Part shown: positions 42,608 to 50,161 of the stretch, piece after piece
How the letters are laid out: every line of letters starts with the position of its first letter
Position numbering within the stretch: position 1 is the stretch's first letter
Assembly: GCF_018326265.1 (NCBI RefSeq)
Contig: NZ_AP023360.1
Coordinates: forward strand, 5,737,501-5,801,500
Length of the DNA stretch: 64,000 bases
Direction of reading: 5' to 3'
Source of the DNA: Catellatospora sp. IY07-71
GTDB lineage: Bacteria; Actinomycetota; Actinomycetes; Mycobacteriales; Micromonosporaceae
Position numbers and translations under genes: made by a program
The notes under the pieces: generated by a model
What the model was told of the DNA's origin: nothing
Database searches by the model: none
The model's input: the letters and a program-made list of their open reading frames with translations, nothing else

Positions 42608-42683
42608 GTGGCCGAGCGTACTTCGCCGCGTCACCCCCGCGCTGTCCCCGCACGCCGTCGTACGGTCGGCTTAGGCTGTCCGC

Positions 42684-43118
42684 ATGGCCGAAGCCGGCGC
42701 GACCCCGAAAACCACCAGGAACGACGCGAGCGTCGAGGAGTTCCTCGCCGGTGTCGCCGACCCGCGCCGCCGTGCCGACGCCCAGGCCCTGTGCGAGCTG
42801 ATGGAGCAGGTCACCGGGCAGCCGCCGGTGATGTGGGGCGGCGCCATCGTCGGCTTCGGGCAGTACCGCTACGAGTACGCCTCCGGCCGCACCGGCGACT
42901 GGCCCGCCGTCGCGTTCTCCCCGCGTAAGCAGAACCTCGTCGTCTACCTCGCCGAAGGCTTCGCCGACGACGCCGCCCTGCTCGCCCGGCTGGGCCCGGT
43001 CACGACCAGCAAGGCATGCCTGTACGTCAAACGCCTCGCCGACGTCGACACCGCCGCGCTGCGGGAGCTGGTCTCGTCCGGGTTCACCCTGGTCCACGGT
43101 AAGACGATCACGAGCTGA
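42684..43118 (+). CDS. DUF1801 domain-containing protein
   Basis: A 144-residue DUF1801 protein: ASVEEFLAGVADPRRRADAQALCELM, then MWGGAIVGFGQYRYEYASGRTGDWPAVAFSPRKQNLVVYL are the landmarks (quoted in parts), and SKACLYVKRLADVD near the end. The fold is YdhG-like with unknown function, perhaps binding small ligands. It is divergent from the NUDIX gene. Confidence 0.88.
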   Translation: MAEAGATPKTTRNDASVEEFLAGVADPRRRADAQALCELMEQVTGQPPVMWGGAIVGFGQYRYEYASGRTGDWPAVAFSPRKQNLVVYLAEGFADDAALLARLGPVTTSKACLYVKRLADVDTAALRELVSSGFTLVHGKTITS

Positions 43119-43161
43119 GGACCGTGCCGCCGCCGGGCGGACCGGCCCGGTCGCCTATGGT

Positions 43162-43953
43162 GTGGCGGTGCTGATCCTGCTGCCGCCGTCGGAGGGCAAG
43201 GCCGCGTCCGGCTCCGGCAAACCGCTCGACCTGGACGCCCTGTCGCTGCCCGCGCTGCGCACCGCCCGCGAGCAGGCCCTCGACGCGCTGGTCGCGCTGT
43301 GCTCCGGCGACGCGGTGCAGGCCGCCGAGGTCCTCGGCCTCAGCCCGGGCCTGGCGGGGGAGACGGCCCGCAACGCCGCGCTGCGCACCGCGCCCGCGCT
43401 GCCCGCCGCCAAGCTCTACACCGGCGTGCTCTACGACAACCTCGGCCTGGCCGACCTGCCCCCGGCGGCCCGCACCCGCGCCCGGCGCACCCTGCTGATC
43501 TTCTCCGGGCTGTGGGGTGCGCTGCGCATCGACGACCGCGTCCCGCCGTACCGCTGCGCCATGGGCGTACGCCTGCCCGGTGCCGGCCTGCTGTCGGCAC
43601 ACTGGCGCGAGCCGATGGCCCAGGCGCTGCCCGAAGCCGCCGGCCGCGGCCTGGTCCTGGACCTGCGCTCGTCGATGTACACCCCGGCGTGGACCCCGCG
43701 CGGCGACGTCGCCGCCCGCACCGCGACCGTGCGGGTGCTGCACGAACGCAACGGCGCCCGCACCGTGGTCAGCCACTTCAACAAGGCCACCAAGGGCCGG
43801 CTGGTGCGTGACCTGCTCGCCGACGGCGGCACCCCGCGCGACCCGGCGGAGCTGGCCGTCGCGCTGCGGGACCTGAAGTACACCGTGGAGACCCAGGCCC
43901 CGGCCCGCGCGGGCCGCCCGTGGCAGCTCGACGTCGTCGTCACCGAGCTGTAG
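43162..43953 (+). CDS. yaaA: YaaA family peroxide stress protein
   Basis: A 263-residue protein with the UPF0246/YaaA pattern: LILLPPSEGKA at the start, LYTGVLYDNLGL, FSGLWGALRIDDRVPPYRCAMGVRLP in mid-protein (landmark parts), LDLRSSMYTPAW and SHFNKATKGRLVR. E. coli YaaA lowers free iron during peroxide stress and binds DNA through a helix-hairpin-helix. GTG 43162 or GTG 43168 could be the start. It is followed by a separate small transcription unit. Confidence 0.88.
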   Translation: MAVLILLPPSEGKAASGSGKPLDLDALSLPALRTAREQALDALVALCSGDAVQAAEVLGLSPGLAGETARNAALRTAPALPAAKLYTGVLYDNLGLADLPPAARTRARRTLLIFSGLWGALRIDDRVPPYRCAMGVRLPGAGLLSAHWREPMAQALPEAAGRGLVLDLRSSMYTPAWTPRGDVAARTATVRVLHERNGARTVVSHFNKATKGRLVRDLLADGGTPRDPAELAVALRDLKYTVETQAPARAGRPWQLDVVVTEL

Positions 43954-43963
43954 CGAAAATCCT

Positions 43964-43993
43964 TTGTGGCGGCCGGGGCCGCCCCGTTACGTT
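43964..43993 (+). promoter_or_regulatory. Putative promoter of the leader-peptide/tRNA unit
   Basis: TTGTGG (43964-43969), 18 bp and TACGTT (43988-43993). It lies 11 bp after the yaaA stop and would start transcription near 44000, upstream of the short reading frame and tRNAs. Confidence 0.4.
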
Positions 43994-44034
43994 ATGCCGG
44001 TCAGCGAGCACGACGGACATCCGAGGGGGCAGGC

Positions 44035-44082
44035 ATGTGGCGCGACACCGATCCGCCTGCCCGGGGTGACCGGCGCCGCTGA
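44035..44082 (+). CDS. Possible 15-residue leader peptide
   Basis: ATG 44035 follows a strong GAGGGGG ribosome site and encodes MWRDTDPPARGDRRR, ending at TGA 44080-44082. A hairpin lies just downstream. The peptide contains one Trp and three Asp codons, and the two tRNA-like genes that follow have Trp and Asp anticodons. That match may be chance, but the layout (promoter, short frame, hairpin) resembles translational attenuation. Confidence 0.35.
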   Translation: MWRDTDPPARGDRRR

Positions 44083-44102
44083 GCGCCACGTGAACGGCTG
44101 AC

Positions 44103-44140
44103 GCCGTCCGCCCCGCACACCGGGGACGGGCGGCGTTTCC
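44103..44140 (+). terminator. GC hairpin with T-rich tail upstream of tRNA genes
   Basis: CCCCG/CGGGG around loop CACAC with an imperfect outer GCCG/CGGC stem, followed by GTTTCCGTTTC. It could end the leader unit or attenuate transcription into the tRNAs. Confidence 0.45.
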
Positions 44141-44156
44141 GTTTCGCACGAAGCAC

Positions 44157-44229
44157 GCGGGTGTAGCTCAACGGTCAGAGCACCGGCCTCCAAATCCGGC
44201 GGTTGCGGGTTCGAATCCTGCCGCCCGTG
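44157..44229 (+). tRNA. tRNA-Trp(CCA), non-canonical second-copy type
   Basis: A complete cloverleaf can be folded: acceptor GCGGGTG/CGCCCGT (with G1-U72 and U6-G67 wobbles), D stem GCTC/GAGC with GG in the loop, anticodon loop CTCCAAA (CCA, Trp), T stem GCGGG/CCTGC with loop TTCGAAT. The anticodon stem has a C31-U39 mismatch. No 3' CCA is encoded. The acceptor differs from the usual AGGGG-type actinobacterial tRNA-Trp, suggesting an extra copy. Confidence 0.7.
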
Positions 44230-44251
44230 CTCCCACAACTTCATACGCACT

Positions 44252-44325
44252 GCCGGTGTGGCTCAGTGGTGAGAGCACCCGCCTGTCGAGCGGGGGGCCG
44301 CGGGTTCGATTCGGCGTCACCGGCG
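44252..44325 (+). tRNA. tRNA-Asp(GTC)-like sequence with broken T stem
   Basis: Acceptor GCCGGTG/CACCGGC, D stem GCTC/GAGC and a perfect CCCGC/GCGGG anticodon stem with loop CTGTCGA (GTC, Asp) are intact. The T arm is not: GCGGG TTCGATT is followed by CGGCG plus an extra T instead of CCCGC, so only the closing G-C pair forms. It is probably a pseudo-tRNA or an unusual tRNA-like element. Confidence 0.5.
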
Positions 44326-44387
44326 CGAGATCACACGGTTTACCGCCGTGAAAAGGGGTATCTGCCTGCTCGAAGGAGGTACCCCCG

Positions 44388-44969
44388 ATGGACACCGGAC
44401 AGATCATCATCGTGGCGGTCGTGCTCGTGGCCGTGGCCGCGGGCGCGTTCGTCGCCTGGCAGGCCATGCGCCGCCGGGAGCTGCGCAACCGGTTCGGCAC
44501 CGAGTACGACCGGGCCGTGGCCGAGTTCGACTCGCGCGGCGAGGCCGAGCGGGAGCTGCGTGAGCGCGAGCGCCGCCACGGCGAGCTGGAACTGACCGAA
44601 CTCTCCCCGGAGGATCACGCCCGGTTCGTGGTCCGCTGGCACGCGCTGCAGGCGCATTTCATCGACGCCCCGGCCGACGCCGTCGGTGAGGCCGACGAGC
44701 TGGTCACCGACCTGATCGCGGCCCGGGGTTACCCGACCGGCGACGCCGACGAGCAGCTGGCGCAGCTGTCGGTGGACCACGCCGCGACCCTGGAGTCGTA
44801 CCGCCAGGCGAAGGCGATCGCCGACAAGAACCGCGACGGGCAGGCGAGCACCGAGGAGCTGCGGGTGGCGGTGGTCCGCTACCGCGAGCTGGTCGCGCAG
44901 CTGCTGGGCGAGGAGCCCGTGCCCGCCGAGCCCACCCCCGCACGTCAGGACCAGGAGATCAACGCATGA
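44388..44969 (+). CDS. Membrane-anchored helical protein, first of a related pair
   Basis: A 193-residue protein: one N-terminal transmembrane helix (IIIVAVVLVAVAAGAFVAW), a charged coiled-coil stretch rich in RERERR, and a helical domain with VVRWHALQAHFIDAPADAVGEADELV. The last part resembles the C-terminal domain of the next protein. AGGAGG precedes ATG 44388, and GGGGTA/TACCCC (44355-44360 with 44380-44385) could fold the ribosome site into a hairpin loop. It overlaps the next gene by ATGA. The function is unknown; such pairs occur in actinobacteria. Confidence 0.75.
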   Translation: MDTGQIIIVAVVLVAVAAGAFVAWQAMRRRELRNRFGTEYDRAVAEFDSRGEAERELRERERRHGELELTELSPEDHARFVVRWHALQAHFIDAPADAVGEADELVTDLIAARGYPTGDADEQLAQLSVDHAATLESYRQAKAIADKNRDGQASTEELRVAVVRYRELVAQLLGEEPVPAEPTPARQDQEINA

Positions 44970-45862
44970 GCCACGACACCAGGACCCACTTCGGACAGGA
45001 CCTCACCGACGAGGCCGACCGCGACGAGCGGCTCGACGGCGTGCCGCACGCGCGCCGCGACGACGACCGTGACGGGTTCGACGACGAGCGGCCGGCCGAC
45101 GACCGCGACGTGGTCGACGGCGAGCTCGTCGACCCGGCGGACGAGCCGGAGCACCGCCACGACCAGGACGGCGTCGTGGCCGCCGACCGCGCCGACGACG
45201 AGCGTGACGACGTCGAGCCCGTGGACCTCGACGGTTTCGGCGGCACCACCCGCGGCGGCCACGACGTGGCCGTCCCGGACACCGACGCCACCGACGACCC
45301 GGTGCACCCCGAGGCCCGCGTCGGCGACGAGACGCCCACCGCCGACGCGCACACCGAGCCCGGCGAGCAGGCGTACGACGAGCAGACCCGCACCCTCGAC
45401 GACCTCGCCGACGTCGAGGTGGCCGACGACGCGCTCGCCGACCAGGCCGCCGGCGACGACGACCTGACCGGCGCCGAGCGCGACGCCGTCGAGGCCGAGG
45501 CGGTGGACGCCGAGGACGTCACGCCCGACGCCGACCCGGTGGTGGGCGGCCCCGACGCGGTGGACCCGCCGGCGGACGTGGACGCGGTGGTCGCGGCCGC
45601 GTCGCTGTGGGGCGCCGGCGCCGCCGACGACCTGCGGGAGCGGTGGCAGGCCGCGCAGCTGCGCTTCGTGGACGACCCGGCGTCGGTCGCGGCGGAGATG
45701 CGTGACCTGATCGGCGAGACCGTGGACCGGCTGCAGCAGACCCTCGCCGAGCGGCGGCAGGAGCTGGACGAGGCGTTCAGCTCGGCCGGCACGGACACCG
45801 AGCAGCTGCGCCAGGCGGTGCAGCGCTACCGCGACTTCCACCAGCAGCTGCTGAACCGCTAG
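44966..45862 (+). CDS. Highly acidic disordered protein with related C-terminal helical domain
   Basis: A 298-residue soluble protein. Residues about 1-205 are almost entirely Asp/Glu/Ala/Val-rich and low in complexity (for example DDDRDGFDDERPADDRD), predicted disordered. Residues about 208-298 form a helical domain with LRERWQAAQLRFVDDPASVA and LRQAVQRYRDFHQQLL, which parallels WHALQAHFIDAPADAV in the upstream protein. No signal peptide is present. It may partner the membrane-anchored neighbour through the shared domain. Function is unknown. Confidence 0.75.
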   Translation: MSHDTRTHFGQDLTDEADRDERLDGVPHARRDDDRDGFDDERPADDRDVVDGELVDPADEPEHRHDQDGVVAADRADDERDDVEPVDLDGFGGTTRGGHDVAVPDTDATDDPVHPEARVGDETPTADAHTEPGEQAYDEQTRTLDDLADVEVADDALADQAAGDDDLTGAERDAVEAEAVDAEDVTPDADPVVGGPDAVDPPADVDAVVAAASLWGAGAADDLRERWQAAQLRFVDDPASVAAEMRDLIGETVDRLQQTLAERRQELDEAFSSAGTDTEQLRQAVQRYRDFHQQLLNR

Positions 45863-45908
45863 CTGTGATGCCCATGAGCGTTGTTGACACTGGGCCTTGA
45901 TCAATAAG

Positions 45909-45960
45909 AAGACCTCCGGTCGGGTGTGAGTTGCTGACGCCCACCCCGACCGGAGGTCTT
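45909..45960. repeat. 16 bp inverted repeat upstream of transposase fragment
   Basis: Perfect arms AAGACCTCCGGTCGGG (45909-45924) and CCCGACCGGAGGTCTT (45945-45960), 1 bp before the transposase GTG. It could block read-in transcription by ending transcripts from the upstream acidic-protein gene. Confidence 0.75.
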
Positions 45961-45961
45961 C

Positions 45962-46420
45962 GTGCACCACCGTAACGCCCGCCTGACTCTGCACGGACGC
46001 CGCCTGCTCATCACCCGCGTCGTCCACGACCGCAGGCCCGTCGCGCACGCCGTCAAAGAACTGGGCTGCTCCCGCGCCACCGGCTACAAATGGCTGGCCC
46101 GCTGGCGTGCCGAAGGCGACGCCGGCCTGACCGACCGCCCCAGCACCGCCCACAACCTGCCCCGCAAGACCCCCGCCACCACCGAGGACCGCATCTGCCA
46201 GCTGCGGACCGAACGCAAACTCGGCCCGGCCCGCCTCGGCGCGATCCTGGGCATCGCGGCCTCCACCGTGCACGCCGTGCTCACCCGCCGCCGCCTGCAC
46301 CGGCTGGCCTGGCTGGACCGGCCCACCGGCCAGCCCGTCCGCCGCTACGAACGCGACCACCCCGGCGAACTGCTCCACGTCGATGTCAAGAAGATCGGCC
46401 GCCTACGCGACGCGGGCGGA
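45962..46420 (+). pseudogene. IS481-family transposase, C-terminally truncated
   Basis: About 153 codons remain. The N-terminal HTH is present ([24 protein letters not shown], with [15 protein letters not shown] after it), then the second helical domain and the beginning of the integrase core [12 protein letters not shown] with the first catalytic Asp (D141). Intact enzymes continue for about 170 more residues with the other two acidic residues. The open frame beyond 46420 is antisense to the glycosyltransferase and not homologous. Confidence 0.85.
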
Positions 46421-46447
46421 GCCTCGTCGTGCCCGGCACAGGGGCCG

Positions 46448-48022
46448 TCAGCCCAGCGCGGTCGTGGGCACTGGGCTGACCACGGTCTCGCCGTCCTTCT
46501 CGACGGTGCCCACACACGCCGCCAGCGGCTCGGCGGTACGCAGGTACAGCTCGTACCGGTCGGCGGTGTAGCGGACCGTGAAGTGCTCCTTGGCCCAGGC
46601 CCGGACCTCGGGGTGCTTGCCGATGCGCCGTGGCCGGGCGAACATGACGCCGTCGGCGGCCGCGGCCGCGGCGATGATCTCGCCGTCGGTGAGCCAGCCG
46701 GAGTCGATGCGCACGTGCGATGTGTCGACCAGCCACGGCGGCGTACGCAGCCCGGCGCGGGCGAGCATGGCCTGGTCGTCGGCGACGAGCACGAGGTCGC
46801 GGGGCAGCGAGCTCAGGCACGCCTCGACGGCGGTGTCCGTCAGCTCGGGGCCGACGGTGGTGCCGGCCGTGTGCCACAGTGCCACGGCGATCGCCGGGGG
46901 CACGAGCAGCGCCCCGGCCCAGCGGCGGCGCTGCCCGGTGAACCGGGCCACGGCGGCGCGGGCCGCTGCCCACAGCGCCGCGGCGCCGAGCACGATCAGC
47001 GCCCCGGCGGGCGCGACGAACAGCAGCACATGATGCTTGAACGTGGGGTGGTGCAGGTAGCCGAACGGCACCACAGCCGCGGCCCACAGCGTGATCGCCA
47101 CCGCGTCCGGGCGCCCGCCCGCGCGGCCGGGCAGGGCGATGGCCAGCACCGCACCGACCGCGGCGGCGGTGAAGTACGGCAGCCCCCAGTCGCCCGTGCT
47201 GTCGATCATCTTGATGACGTCGGATGTGCCGCCGGCGGTGTCGGTGGCCCGCAGGTGCAGCGCGAACACCTGGTTCCAGGCGGCGCGGCCGGGCCGCAGC
47301 ACCGCCACCGCCGCCGCCGCGGCGGCGGCGAACCCGGCCAGGAACCAGCCGGCCGCCGCGGTGGTGCGCCGCAGCCAAGCGAACCGGCGGGCCGGGTCGG
47401 CCGCCGCGGCGGTCGTCAGCAGCACGATGCCGATCGACGGCACGACCACCACCGCGATGAGCTTGACCAGTGCGGCCAGGCACAGCGCGGCACCGGACGC
47501 GGCCAGCCACCACGGCCGGTGGCGCTGCGCGGTGCGGGCGTGCAGCGCGAGGCAGACCGCGGCGCCGCCGAGCGCGGCGGCGGGCACGTCCGCCCCGAAC
47601 TGGAAGCTGTACCGCTGCACCAGCGGGAACGTCGCGACGGCCAGCGCGGCGAGCATCCCGGCGCGTGGCCCGCGCAGCACGGCCGCCATCGCCGCGGCGG
47701 ACGCGGCCAGCAGGCTGGTGAGCCCGACCATGAGGAACCGGGCGGCGGTCTCGCCGCCGTCGCCCCACAGCGCGAACGGCTGTGCCACCAGCCACGGGAA
47801 CAGCGGCGGCTGGGCGTGGAAGATCTCCGTGTACGGCTGCCCGCCGGCGGCGATGGCCAGCGCGGTCTGCCAGTACACCCCGTCGTCGTAGTCGAGGACC
47901 TGGCTGCGGTTGGTGGCCAGCCGGAACGCGAACGAGCCCACCACGGTGGCGGCGACGGCGCACCACAGCACGGTGTCGAGCACCTCGGCACGGCTGCGGC
48001 CGGGGACTTGGTCAGGCGTCAT
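46448..48022 (-). CDS. Multi-pass membrane glycosyltransferase-like protein (GT-C, GT39/ArnT-like)
   Basis: A 524-residue protein from ATG 48022, which has AGGAATGG upstream. About 10-11 hydrophobic segments are visible. The first extracytoplasmic loop carries [29 protein letters not shown], the DD/DE acidic motif expected for polyprenyl-phosphate-sugar-dependent GT-C enzymes (fragment landmarks). [12 protein letters not shown] lies later, and the C-terminal part is a soluble extracytoplasmic domain. It may glycosylate a cell-wall glycan or lipid. The neighbour on its 3' side is a transposase remnant. Confidence 0.78.
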   Translation of the reverse strand: MTPDQVPGRSRAEVLDTVLWCAVAATVVGSFAFRLATNRSQVLDYDDGVYWQTALAIAAGGQPYTEIFHAQPPLFPWLVAQPFALWGDGGETAARFLMVGLTSLLAASAAAMAAVLRGPRAGMLAALAVATFPLVQRYSFQFGADVPAAALGGAAVCLALHARTAQRHRPWWLAASGAALCLAALVKLIAVVVVPSIGIVLLTTAAAADPARRFAWLRRTTAAAGWFLAGFAAAAAAAVAVLRPGRAAWNQVFALHLRATDTAGGTSDVIKMIDSTGDWGLPYFTAAAVGAVLAIALPGRAGGRPDAVAITLWAAAVVPFGYLHHPTFKHHVLLFVAPAGALIVLGAAALWAAARAAVARFTGQRRRWAGALLVPPAIAVALWHTAGTTVGPELTDTAVEACLSSLPRDLVLVADDQAMLARAGLRTPPWLVDTSHVRIDSGWLTDGEIIAAAAAADGVMFARPRRIGKHPEVRAWAKEHFTVRYTADRYELYLRTAEPLAACVGTVEKDGETVVSPVPTTALG

Positions 48023-48265
48023 CGTGATCCATTCCTGGGATCGGCGGGCGGCCCTGCCCAACGGGCCTCGAGGACGTTAACACCACATAGCGCAAGTAAA
48101 GCCGCACAACGCGTACACCGTGCCGAAGCTCCGCCCGCCCGCGAAAGCCGGTCACCGAGCGTGCTCGCGATGTTACGTTCGGCGGGTCGGCGAGCCGTTG
48201 CCGCAGCGGAGCGCACGCATGTCATCCGCCGACGACAGCCACTGCGAACGCGGAGGTCGCCAGCC

Positions 48266-49093
48266 ATGAGCACAGGCCGAGTCACCACCAAGGACGGCAC
48301 CGAGATCTTCTACAAGGACTGGGGGACCGGGCAGCCCGTCGTCTTCAGCCACGGCTGGCCGCTCACGGCCGACGCCTGGGACGACCAGATGTGGTACGTC
48401 GTCTCCAACGGCTTCCGGGCCATCGCCCACGACCGGCGCGGCCACGGCCGCTCCAGCCAGCCGTGGGACGGCAACGACATGAACACCTACGCCGACGACC
48501 TCGCCGCCGTGATCGAGAAACTCGACCTGCGCGACATCGTGCTCGTCGGCCACTCCACCGGCGGCGGCGAGATCACCCGCTACATGGGCCGCCACGGCAC
48601 CGACCGCGTCGCCAAGGCCGTGCTCGTCGGCGCCATCCCGCCGCTGATGCTGCAGACCGACGCCAACCCCGAAGGCCTGCCGCGCTCGGTCTTCGACGAC
48701 ATCCGCGCCGGCGTCGAACGCGACCGCTCGCAGTACTACCAGGACCTCAGCGCCCCGTTCTACGGCGCCAACCGGCCCGGGTCCAAGGTCAGCCAGGGCA
48801 TCCGCGACCACTTCTGGCTGATGAGCATGACCGTCGGCTTCAAGGGCGCGTACGACTGCATCAAGGTCTTCTCCGAGACCGACCTCACCGAGGACTGCAA
48901 GAAGATCGACGTGCCGACGCTGATCATCCACGGCGACGACGACCAGATCGTGCCGATCGTCGCCTCGGCCAACAAGTCCTCCAAGCTCATCAAGGACTGC
49001 ACCGTGCACGTCTACCCGGGGGCCCCGCACGGCCTGACCGCCACCCACCAGGACGAGTTCAACGCCGACCTGCTCGCGTTCCTCAAGGGCTGA
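48266..49093 (+). CDS. Alpha/beta hydrolase (non-heme chloroperoxidase-like)
   Basis: A 275-residue alpha/beta hydrolase from ATG 48266. The oxyanion strand is [14 protein letters not shown], the nucleophile elbow [11 protein letters not shown] (serine of GHSTG), the acid [11 protein letters not shown] and the catalytic histidine PGAPHGLT. This set, with [15 protein letters not shown], is typical of cofactor-free chloroperoxidases/perhydrolases and related esterases. The physiological substrate is unknown. It is monocistronic. Confidence 0.92.
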   Translation: MSTGRVTTKDGTEIFYKDWGTGQPVVFSHGWPLTADAWDDQMWYVVSNGFRAIAHDRRGHGRSSQPWDGNDMNTYADDLAAVIEKLDLRDIVLVGHSTGGGEITRYMGRHGTDRVAKAVLVGAIPPLMLQTDANPEGLPRSVFDDIRAGVERDRSQYYQDLSAPFYGANRPGSKVSQGIRDHFWLMSMTVGFKGAYDCIKVFSETDLTEDCKKIDVPTLIIHGDDDQIVPIVASANKSSKLIKDCTVHVYPGAPHGLTATHQDEFNADLLAFLKG

Positions 49094-49152
49094 CACCGGG
49101 CCCCCCATTCGACCGGCCGCGCCTCCCGTTTCCGCGGGGCGCGGCCGGTCGC

Positions 49153-49198
49153 TGTCAACCCAAGTTGACAACCCGGCACCTGTCAACCTACATTGACA
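49153..49198 (+). promoter_or_regulatory. Tandem operators overlapping a leaderless promoter
   Basis: TGTCAAC-CCAA-GTTGACA (49153-49170, perfect) and TGTCAAC-CTAC-ATTGACA (49181-49198, one mismatch) are centred 28 bp apart. The first contains the -35 TTGACA (49165-49170) and the second the -10 TACATT (49189-49194) with an 18 bp spacer. The predicted start coincides with the ATG at 49201, so the transcript should be leaderless. Confidence 0.65.
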
Positions 49199-49200
49199 GC

Positions 49201-49437
49201 ATGAGCGACGCGACCAAACTCGCCGCCGCGGCCGGCAGCACCGACCCCGGCACCGGCCTACGCGCCGTGCTCGCCCTGCGCAGACTCCTCGAAACCCTCG
49301 AAGTGCTGCAGGTCGGCAACGCCCGCCGAGCCGGCTGGTCCTGGCAGGACATCGCCGACGCCCTCGAGGTCAGCCGCCAGGCCGTACACAAGAAACACGC
49401 CGCACGCTGGCCCGAACCGGACCGACGGGAGAAATGA
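49201..49437 (+). CDS. Small HTH protein coupled to Clp-N protein
   Basis: A 78-residue protein. GWSWQDIADALEVSRQAVHKKHA (residues about 45-67) is a clear helix-turn-helix, preceded by an N-terminal helix ALRRLLETLEVLQVGNARRAG (landmarks). There is no ribosome site; the promoter predicts transcription starting at the ATG itself. It overlaps the Clp-N gene by ATGA. It probably binds the two operators in front of it and represses the operon. Confidence 0.8.
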   Translation: MSDATKLAAAAGSTDPGTGLRAVLALRRLLETLEVLQVGNARRAGWSWQDIADALEVSRQAVHKKHAARWPEPDRREK

Positions 49438-50042
49438 TGTTCGAACGATTCACCGACGCCGCCCGCGCCACCGTCAACGGCGCCCAGACCGAAGCCCGCG
49501 ACCTCGGCCAGCGCCACATCGGCACCGAACACCTGCTGCTCGCCCTGCTGCGCCCCGGACCCGCCACCGGCCTCGCCCACGACCTGCTCACCGCCACCGG
49601 CCTGCGCCACGACCAGGCCGCCGCCTACGTCACCCGCCTGGCCGACGCCACCGAACCCCTCGGCGCCGCCGACGCCGCCGCACTCGAAGCCATCGGCATC
49701 GACCTCGAAGCCGTCAAGGCCAAACTCGAGGAGAACTTCGGCCCCGGCGCCCTCACCCCACCCAGCCCACCCGCCCGCCGCAGCCTGTTCGGCCGCCGAC
49801 GCAACACCCCCAGCAGCCCCGGCCACATCCCGTTCACCCCCCGCGCCAAGGTCGTGCTCGAACTCTCCCTACGCGAAGCCCTCCGCCTCAAACACCGACA
49901 CATCGGCACCGAACACATCCTGCTCGGCCTCATCCGCGAAGGCCGCGGCCTCGCCGCCCGCATCCTCACCGACCACGGCATCGACCTGGCCGACCTGCGC
50001 ACCCGCACCGAACAGGCCGCAGCCGGCACCAAAACCGCCTGA
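49434..50042 (+). CDS. Stand-alone double Clp-N domain protein
   Basis: A 202-residue protein made of two Clp N-terminal repeats. The first is about residues 3-75 (FERFTDAARATVNGAQTEA, then RHIGTEHLLLALLRPG), the second about 130-195 (FTPRAKVVLELSLREALRL, then RHIGTEHILLGLIREGRG), joined by a Pro/Arg linker. ClpA/ClpC N-domains bind substrates or adaptors; no AAA+ module is present here. It might act as an adaptor, a decoy or a phospho-arginine-type sensor for ClpC. Coupled to the HTH gene. Confidence 0.88.
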   Translation: MMFERFTDAARATVNGAQTEARDLGQRHIGTEHLLLALLRPGPATGLAHDLLTATGLRHDQAAAYVTRLADATEPLGAADAAALEAIGIDLEAVKAKLEENFGPGALTPPSPPARRSLFGRRRNTPSSPGHIPFTPRAKVVLELSLREALRLKHRHIGTEHILLGLIREGRGLAARILTDHGIDLADLRTRTEQAAAGTKTA

Positions 50043-50080
50043 CCCACGGCGGGCCGCGGATCCCGGCCCGCCACACCGGC

Positions 50081-50111
50081 TTGACCTGGAGCGCACTCCA
50101 GCACCTACGCT
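50081..50111 (+). promoter_or_regulatory. MerR-type promoter of the aldo/keto reductase
   Basis: TTGACC (50081-50086), a 19 bp spacer and TACGCT (50106-50111). The palindrome CTGGAG-CGCA-CTCCAG (50086-50101) lies in the spacer, the arrangement bound by MerR activators that twist the promoter. No merR gene is adjacent; regulators at 23251 and 54808 or one outside the window could act here. Confidence 0.6.
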
Positions 50112-50161
50112 CAACCCCAAGATCGAATCCCGCCCCGCGGGAGACCAGGGGAGAGCACCAC

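Larger units (their letters stand above)
45870..46425 (+). mobile_element. Truncated IS481-type element
   Basis: The left side is kept: a possible end around 45870-45905 (TGTTGACACTGGGCC), a 16 bp inverted repeat just before the transposase start, and the first half of the transposase. The right half is absent; the sequence changes at about 46421 to the 3' flank of the reverse-strand glycosyltransferase gene. Exact termini cannot be fixed without another copy. Confidence 0.65.

Noticed and set aside
44966-45600. Low-complexity acidic coding region as a possible annotation artefact
   Set aside because: The frame has a proper start overlapping the upstream gene and a structured C-terminal domain related to it, so it was kept as a gene.
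45962-49093. A single 1043-codon open frame joining the transposase start to the alpha/beta hydrolase
   Set aside because: Only its first ~153 and last ~275 codons resemble proteins; the middle is antisense to the membrane glycosyltransferase and is open because of high GC.
50048-50072. Hairpin GGCGGGCCG/CGGCCCGCC after the Clp-N gene as a terminator
   Set aside because: The stem is only 9 bp in very GC-rich sequence and lacks a T-tract, so confidence was too low for a feature.
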